Assembly: GCF_039522365.1 (NCBI RefSeq)
Contig: NZ_BAAADJ010000058.1
Span: forward strand, 1 to 64,000
DNA: 64,000 nucleotides
Direction of reading: 5' to 3'
Source of the DNA: Bacillus carboniphilus
GTDB taxonomy: Bacteria > Bacillota > Bacilli > Bacillales > JC228
Under the pieces are notes generated by a model. That model had not been told where the DNA came from. It saw only the letters and a list, made by a program, of their open reading frames with translations, and did no database searches. The position numbers and the translations under genes are program-made. This document shows positions 60,021 through 64,000 of this stretch, in pieces (within the stretch, counting starts at the first letter, position 1; the number at the start of each line of letters is the position of its first letter).

Positions 60021-60053
60021 AAAAGGCCATCTTTAATGCGGTGGCCTTTTTTA
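60021..60053 (+). terminator. Intrinsic terminator of the DUF3231 gene
   Basis: AAAAGGCCA/TGGCCTTTT stem with a 12-base loop and T-run. Confidence 0.88.
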
Positions 60054-60074
60054 AGTAGTGGATCTTTTCAATTC

Positions 60075-61088
60075 CTAACCTGACCAATGATAAACCTTAC
60101 TGTTATCTGTTTCCCATGTTTGATCCGCTTGATTATAAATCATCTCAGTATTTTGTAAATAGATATCAGTCTTATCGCTTAAATCAGCTTGAACATCCAT
60201 ATCAGAACTTATCTCAACCTCCGTAAATAAAGGCACAATAGAATACAGTTCTTTAATTTCTTCATTTAGCATGCGAATACACCCATTCGATACATTCTCT
60301 CCAATTTTTTCCGGGCTATTGGTACCATGTATAGCAATTTGAGAAATTCCTAACGCTCTTTTCCCGTATGGACTTTCTTCGAGTGGAGTAACATGACTGT
60401 TTGGATTCATGATTTTTTGATTAATGGTATGAATTCCTTCCGGGGTACTACCTAAGTGGCCAAGAGCAACTGTGTATTTCCTTAAAATAGTTTTATCCGC
60501 TACAAGGTACAATTCATTAGAATTCTTCAAAACCAATATACGCAGAGGCTCAAAGTGAATATCATTCACTCCTTCTACGTTTACATTGGGGTATAAGGCT
60601 TCTGAAATTAGTTGCTTTAATTGATTTTCTTTCATCTGCTTATTGTTTATTTTTTTCGGTTCATACACCCAACCTCCTTTATTAGTGAAGTGTTGTGAAA
60701 CTTGGTTAGAGAGAGTATGTGGTTCCTTTGGTATAGAAGAGATAATGTTATGTGGGAATGGTTGAGTTAATGCAGTTAAATCATTGGGCATAAAACCATT
60801 TTTTTTAGTGTAGTGATAAATAGCACTTCTTAATACAGTCGTTACTTCCCAAAGTGTATCCGTAGTCTGTACCGACTGCTCTTGTGCTAACTGAGGCTGG
60901 TCTCGGTGGATGCTTATATCTGAAACATACAGTTCGCTATACATTTTTTTTGGTTCTTCCTGAACAGTATCATTTGGCCATAATAAAAAAAATCCCACTG
61001 TCGCAGTAATAATTCCTAATATATAAAAAATAGATAGTAATAAAATGATATCTTTTTTCTCAAATGAGGATTTCACTTTCTTGTCCAC
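60075..61088 (-). CDS. Membrane-anchored L,D-transpeptidase (YkuD domain)
   Basis: A 337-residue protein with an N-terminal membrane helix (about 15-37), an extracellular linker with a conserved-looking region, and a C-terminal YkuD domain (about 195-300). The catalytic motif is HGTNSPEKIGENVSNGCIRM, with His and Cys in place. It should cross-link or modify peptidoglycan, or attach proteins to it. GTG start at 61088 behind AGGGGGAG. Confidence 0.9.
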   Translation of the reverse strand: MDKKVKSSFEKKDIILLLSIFYILGIITATVGFFLLWPNDTVQEEPKKMYSELYVSDISIHRDQPQLAQEQSVQTTDTLWEVTTVLRSAIYHYTKKNGFMPNDLTALTQPFPHNIISSIPKEPHTLSNQVSQHFTNKGGWVYEPKKINNKQMKENQLKQLISEALYPNVNVEGVNDIHFEPLRILVLKNSNELYLVADKTILRKYTVALGHLGSTPEGIHTINQKIMNPNSHVTPLEESPYGKRALGISQIAIHGTNSPEKIGENVSNGCIRMLNEEIKELYSIVPLFTEVEISSDMDVQADLSDKTDIYLQNTEMIYNQADQTWETDNSKVYHWSG

Positions 61089-61159
61089 ATTGCTCCCCCT
61101 ATGACTCACTCACTTGGTCCTACTAAAAGGCCCTCATAAAAAGTCTATGAAGAGAAAGA

Positions 61160-61194
61160 AAATATAGTACATCTTGATTAGAAGATGTACTATT
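61160..61194 (-). terminator. Intrinsic terminator of galU
   Basis: ATAGTACATCTT/AAGATGTACTAT stem overlapping the galU stop, then ATTTTCTTTC on the minus strand. Confidence 0.75.
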
Positions 61195-61999
61195 AACTAA
61201 CATTGTGTAGATTGTTGATTAGCTGTACATATTCATCTATATTTCCGATGTCATAACGGTCACCATCAATGATTCGACCGAATACATTTTTGTCACCGAT
61301 TAGTTCCTTAATAGCATCAGTCAGTTGGTATTCTTCATCTTTACCCGGGGCAATTTTTTCTAAAAAAGAAAAAATTTCAGGTGTAAAGATATAACGGCCA
61401 ACTACCGCTAAATTTGATGGGGGATTTTCTTGAGGCTTTTCCACAATATCACCAATCTTTATGGTTTCATTCCCGATGAGTTGCCCTTTAATTACACCAT
61501 ATTTCTTGAGGAATTCTGACGGTACCTTCTTTAATCCTATTACACTCCCACCGGTTTGGTTGTAAACGTTAACTAATTGCTGTAAAGCTGGTGTGCGTTT
61601 GGCTACGACAATGTCATCAGGTAAAAGAACGGCAACAGGATCACCTTGAGCAAATTGTTTACCAAGAAGAACAGCATCCCCAAGCCCCTTTGCGTAGGGT
61701 TGTCTAGTGTAGTGAATTTGTATTTTAGGAAATTCTAATTCCTCTAATAAATATTTCTTGTTTTTTCTTGCTAGGAAGGCCTCTAATTCTAATGAATGAT
61801 CAAAGTAATCAACAATTATATTCTTTGCTCGAGAGACAACCATTAAGATTTCTTCAATTCCTGAGTTCATGGCTTCTTCAACAATATACTGAATAGCGGG
61901 TTTCTCTCCGATTGGAAACATTTCCTTAGGTATAACCTTTGTAATCGGAAGACATCTTGTTCCGTACCCAGCTGCTGGAATTATTGCTTTTTTGATCAC
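61193..61999 (-). CDS. galU: UTP-glucose-1-phosphate uridylyltransferase
   Basis: A 268-residue nucleotidyltransferase making UDP-glucose. KKAIIPAAGYGTRCLPITKVIPKEMFPIGEKPAIQYIVEEA is the nucleotide-binding motif; PVAVLLPDDIV gives the metal-binding aspartate and VVGRYIFTPEIF the sugar site. It is shorter than GtaB (about 290), so it may be a locus-specific paralogue. GTG start at 61999 behind AGGAGAGAGG. It is divergent from ugd and supplies that enzyme's substrate. Confidence 0.93.
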   Translation of the reverse strand: MIKKAIIPAAGYGTRCLPITKVIPKEMFPIGEKPAIQYIVEEAMNSGIEEILMVVSRAKNIIVDYFDHSLELEAFLARKNKKYLLEELEFPKIQIHYTRQPYAKGLGDAVLLGKQFAQGDPVAVLLPDDIVVAKRTPALQQLVNVYNQTGGSVIGLKKVPSEFLKKYGVIKGQLIGNETIKIGDIVEKPQENPPSNLAVVGRYIFTPEIFSFLEKIAPGKDEEYQLTDAIKELIGDKNVFGRIIDGDRYDIGNIDEYVQLINNLHNVS

Positions 62000-62212
62000 T
62001 ACGCCTCTCTCCTTTAGCTTGTTTGTCATATTCTATTCAAGAAAGGGTGGGGAGATAGTCATTCATACAAAAACGGGCGCCTAAATCACTCCTTATGTGC
62101 ATGCAGACAGTCCACTTATCTCTTGTTTGGCTTCTTTTGGTGTAATCAGTCACAAACCAAGCACCCCCACTAATACTATGTATAAGCTAAGGTCTTTGGA
62201 AGGTGATTTGGA

Positions 62213-63502
62213 ATGGATGTATGTGTAATTGGAGCTGGTTACGTAGGTCTAACGACATCAGCTGTTTTAGCTGATTTAGGCCATGATGTAACTTGTGTTG
62301 ATAAAAATAAAGATAGAATCGAAATATTAAATAGAGGAATATGTCCGATTTACGAACCAGGATTGGAGGAGTTAATACAAAAGAATCGAAGTCGTCTTAC
62401 GTTTAGTGATGGAGTTGGTGAAGCTATTCGCCAAAACTCGGTCATTTATATTTGTGTTGGTACCCCCCCAATGCCCGATGGTAGTACCAACTTGTCTTAT
62501 ATCCTCTCGGTAATTGATGACTTAGCCACGTATATACAATCGCCGAAAACAATTGTAACGAAAAGTACAGTTCCACTTGGCACCAACGAGATGATTGGAG
62601 AACTATTAACCCAAAAGGGAGTAGATCGAAAACAATTCAATCTCGTGTCAAACCCAGAATTCTTGCGTGAAGGAACAGCAGTCTACGACATGTTCAATCC
62701 AGATAAAACAGTGGTCGGTCTTGAAGACGGTGATTCTGAATCTCTCCAAGTAATGAAAGCTCTTTATGACGGCATTGAAAGCCCTTTTGTTGTAACCACG
62801 TTAAATGATGCTGAGCTTATTAAATTCTCTGCGAATGCCTTTTTAGCTACTAAAATATCATTTATTAACGAGATTGCTCGGATATGTGACCGTTCTAATG
62901 CGGATATTACAACTGTTGCGTCCACAATTGGTCTTGATCCGCGAATCGGCCGACATTTTCTGCAGGCAGGACTTGGCTATGGGGGTTCTTGTTTCCCTAA
63001 GGATTTGAGCTCTCTTATTCACTCAGCAACAAATAAAGGGATTAAACCGGCCATACTAGAAGCTGCCCAATATGTGAATGATACACAGCTTGATTATTAT
63101 ATAGAGAAGATTAAGGAAAACTTAGAGGATTTATCTTCAAAGAAAGTCGCGGTATTAGGTATTGCCTTTAAACCTGACACAGATGATATTCGTTCTTCAA
63201 GGTCTGTACTACTTATTGAAAAATTAGAAGAACTAGGCTTAGATGTGGTAGCATTTGATCCCAAGGCTAAGCTTCCACCAGAAACATTGCAAAGAACCAC
63301 TCAAGTTGATTCTATTAACGGTGCAACGAAGGATGCGGACTGTATAGTCATAGCCACCGACTGGCCAGTTTTTAAGTCGCTTGATTGGAAAGAAGTTAAG
63401 AAAGAAATGAAAGGAACTCTAATCGTCGATGGGAGAAACTGTATTGACCCATCAGAGGTTCGAAAACATGGATTACTTTACGTAGGAGTGGGTCGAATAT
63501 GA
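62213..63502 (+). CDS. ugd: UDP-glucose 6-dehydrogenase
   Basis: A 429-residue NAD-dependent enzyme oxidising UDP-glucose to UDP-glucuronate. N-terminal Rossmann VIGAGYVGLTTSAVLADLGH; catalytic Cys in GLGYGGSCFPKDLSSL; central KSTVPLGTNEM and NPEFLREGTAVYD; C-terminal VLGIAFKPDTDDIRSSRS. Full length for TuaD/Ugd. It overlaps the next epimerase gene by four bases, a UDP-uronic acid branch of a polysaccharide locus that continues to the right. Confidence 0.95.
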   Translation: MDVCVIGAGYVGLTTSAVLADLGHDVTCVDKNKDRIEILNRGICPIYEPGLEELIQKNRSRLTFSDGVGEAIRQNSVIYICVGTPPMPDGSTNLSYILSVIDDLATYIQSPKTIVTKSTVPLGTNEMIGELLTQKGVDRKQFNLVSNPEFLREGTAVYDMFNPDKTVVGLEDGDSESLQVMKALYDGIESPFVVTTLNDAELIKFSANAFLATKISFINEIARICDRSNADITTVASTIGLDPRIGRHFLQAGLGYGGSCFPKDLSSLIHSATNKGIKPAILEAAQYVNDTQLDYYIEKIKENLEDLSSKKVAVLGIAFKPDTDDIRSSRSVLLIEKLEELGLDVVAFDPKAKLPPETLQRTTQVDSINGATKDADCIVIATDWPVFKSLDWKEVKKEMKGTLIVDGRNCIDPSEVRKHGLLYVGVGRI

Positions 63503-64000
63503 AGGTATTAGTAACAGGTGCCGCCGGTTTTATAGGTTCCCACCTTTGCGAACGTCTATTAAAGCGATCGGAGCTTGAGGTTATTGGGATTGATGATTAT
63601 ATCGGACCAACCCCCTTTCTATTAAAACAAAAGAACTTAGAAGGCATGGAAGCTCATCCCCGCTTCCATTTTATACACGGAAACCTACTAACTCTTCCAC
63701 TGAAAACTCTTTTACAAGATGTTGATGTAATCTATCATTTAGCTGCCATTCCCGGTGTCCGGTCTAGCTGGGGAAAAGACTTTGAACCTTATGTGTCCAA
63801 CAATATTATGGCTACTCAGAAATTATTAGAGGTTTGCAAGGGTGCAAAAAGGCTCAAAAGATTTATTTACGCTTCTACATCCTCCATATATGGAGAAAGA
63901 GATGGAAAGGTATCTGAGGATCTAGCTCCAATGCCCCTCTCTCCATATGGCGTAACCAAGCTTTCAGGTGAACATTTATGTCATGTATATAAAGAAAGCT
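63499..64000 (+). CDS. NAD-dependent sugar epimerase/dehydratase (truncated by window edge)
   Basis: The first 167 codons of an extended-SDR enzyme. KVLVTGAAGFIGSHLCERLLKR is the cofactor motif, VIYHLAAIPGVRSSWGKDFEPYVSNNI and IYASTSSIYGE lead to the active site SPYGVTKLSGEHL (YxxxK). These features match UDP-glucose/UDP-glucuronate epimerases. The ATG overlaps the ugd stop (ATGA), so it is translationally coupled. Given its partner, UDP-glucuronate 4-epimerase is the best guess; a decarboxylase cannot be excluded without the C-terminus. Confidence 0.88.
   Translation, partial: MKVLVTGAAGFIGSHLCERLLKRSELEVIGIDDYIGPTPFLLKQKNLEGMEAHPRFHFIHGNLLTLPLKTLLQDVDVIYHLAAIPGVRSSWGKDFEPYVSNNIMATQKLLEVCKGAKRLKRFIYASTSSIYGERDGKVSEDLAPMPLSPYGVTKLSGEHLCHVYKES

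Overview
The window is chromosomal DNA from a spore-forming member of the Bacillaceae (Bacillus in the wide sense). The grounds are the spore genes rsfA and gerQ, bacillithiol synthesis (bshB2), the coproporphyrin-type haem enzyme HemQ, many Bacillus-type Shine-Dalgarno sites (often with TTG or GTG starts), and gene order like the ywh-ywg-ywf-ywd region of B. subtilis. I cannot name the genus. No rRNA or tRNA gene was seen.

Layout. 1-16.5 kb: the 5' end of a group II intron placed directly behind the ywhD terminator, then ywhD/ywhC, a stand-alone duplicated ATP-synthase-c-like proteolipid, ywgA/ywfO, rsfA, lipL, pta, hemQ, gerQ and the ung operon (with an unlisted 58-residue Cys protein), then a lantibiotic-immunity-type ABC exporter facing its two-component system. 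16.6-25 kb: pdxK, a 15-copy 20-bp minisatellite, yojF-bshB2, an orphan HutC-type regulator, a YtrA-type regulator/ABC operon, a sugar-dehydrogenase-like lipoprotein, a HAD phosphatase and an epimerase. 25.5-38.9 kb: a BCCT carrier, small enzymes, sucrose uptake and hydrolysis (EIIBC plus SacA), a tandem P-loop protein, and an RsgA-like GTPase whose transcript has a 22-codon leader peptide and two terminators, the first able to be disrupted by the leader coding region.

39-46.9 kb: a complete monoderm Tad (Flp) pilus operon with two adjacent pilin genes, read from a c-di-GMP-I riboswitch. 47.4-54.4 kb: an uncharacterised uptake and catabolism cluster (ROK regulator, amidohydrolase, argininosuccinate-lyase-like enzyme, binding protein, two permeases). 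54.6-64 kb: an SDR/QueA-like/VOC operon, a Rieske oxidoreductase, an SRPBCC protein, a DUF3231 protein, an L,D-transpeptidase, and the start of a UDP-sugar/polysaccharide locus (galU, ugd, epimerase) cut by the right edge.

Non-coding structure is rich. There are four copies of a ~180-260 bp composite repeat built from CGGA...TCCG modules, two GC-rich repeats with terminal inverted repeats, and readable sigma-B, sigma-E and sigma-F type promoters. The most interesting regulatory element is the attenuator-like leader before the RsgA-like gene; the best-supported one is the c-di-GMP riboswitch before the Tad operon. Many starts were moved to internal TTG/GTG/ATG codons because these sit at proper distance from a Shine-Dalgarno sequence.
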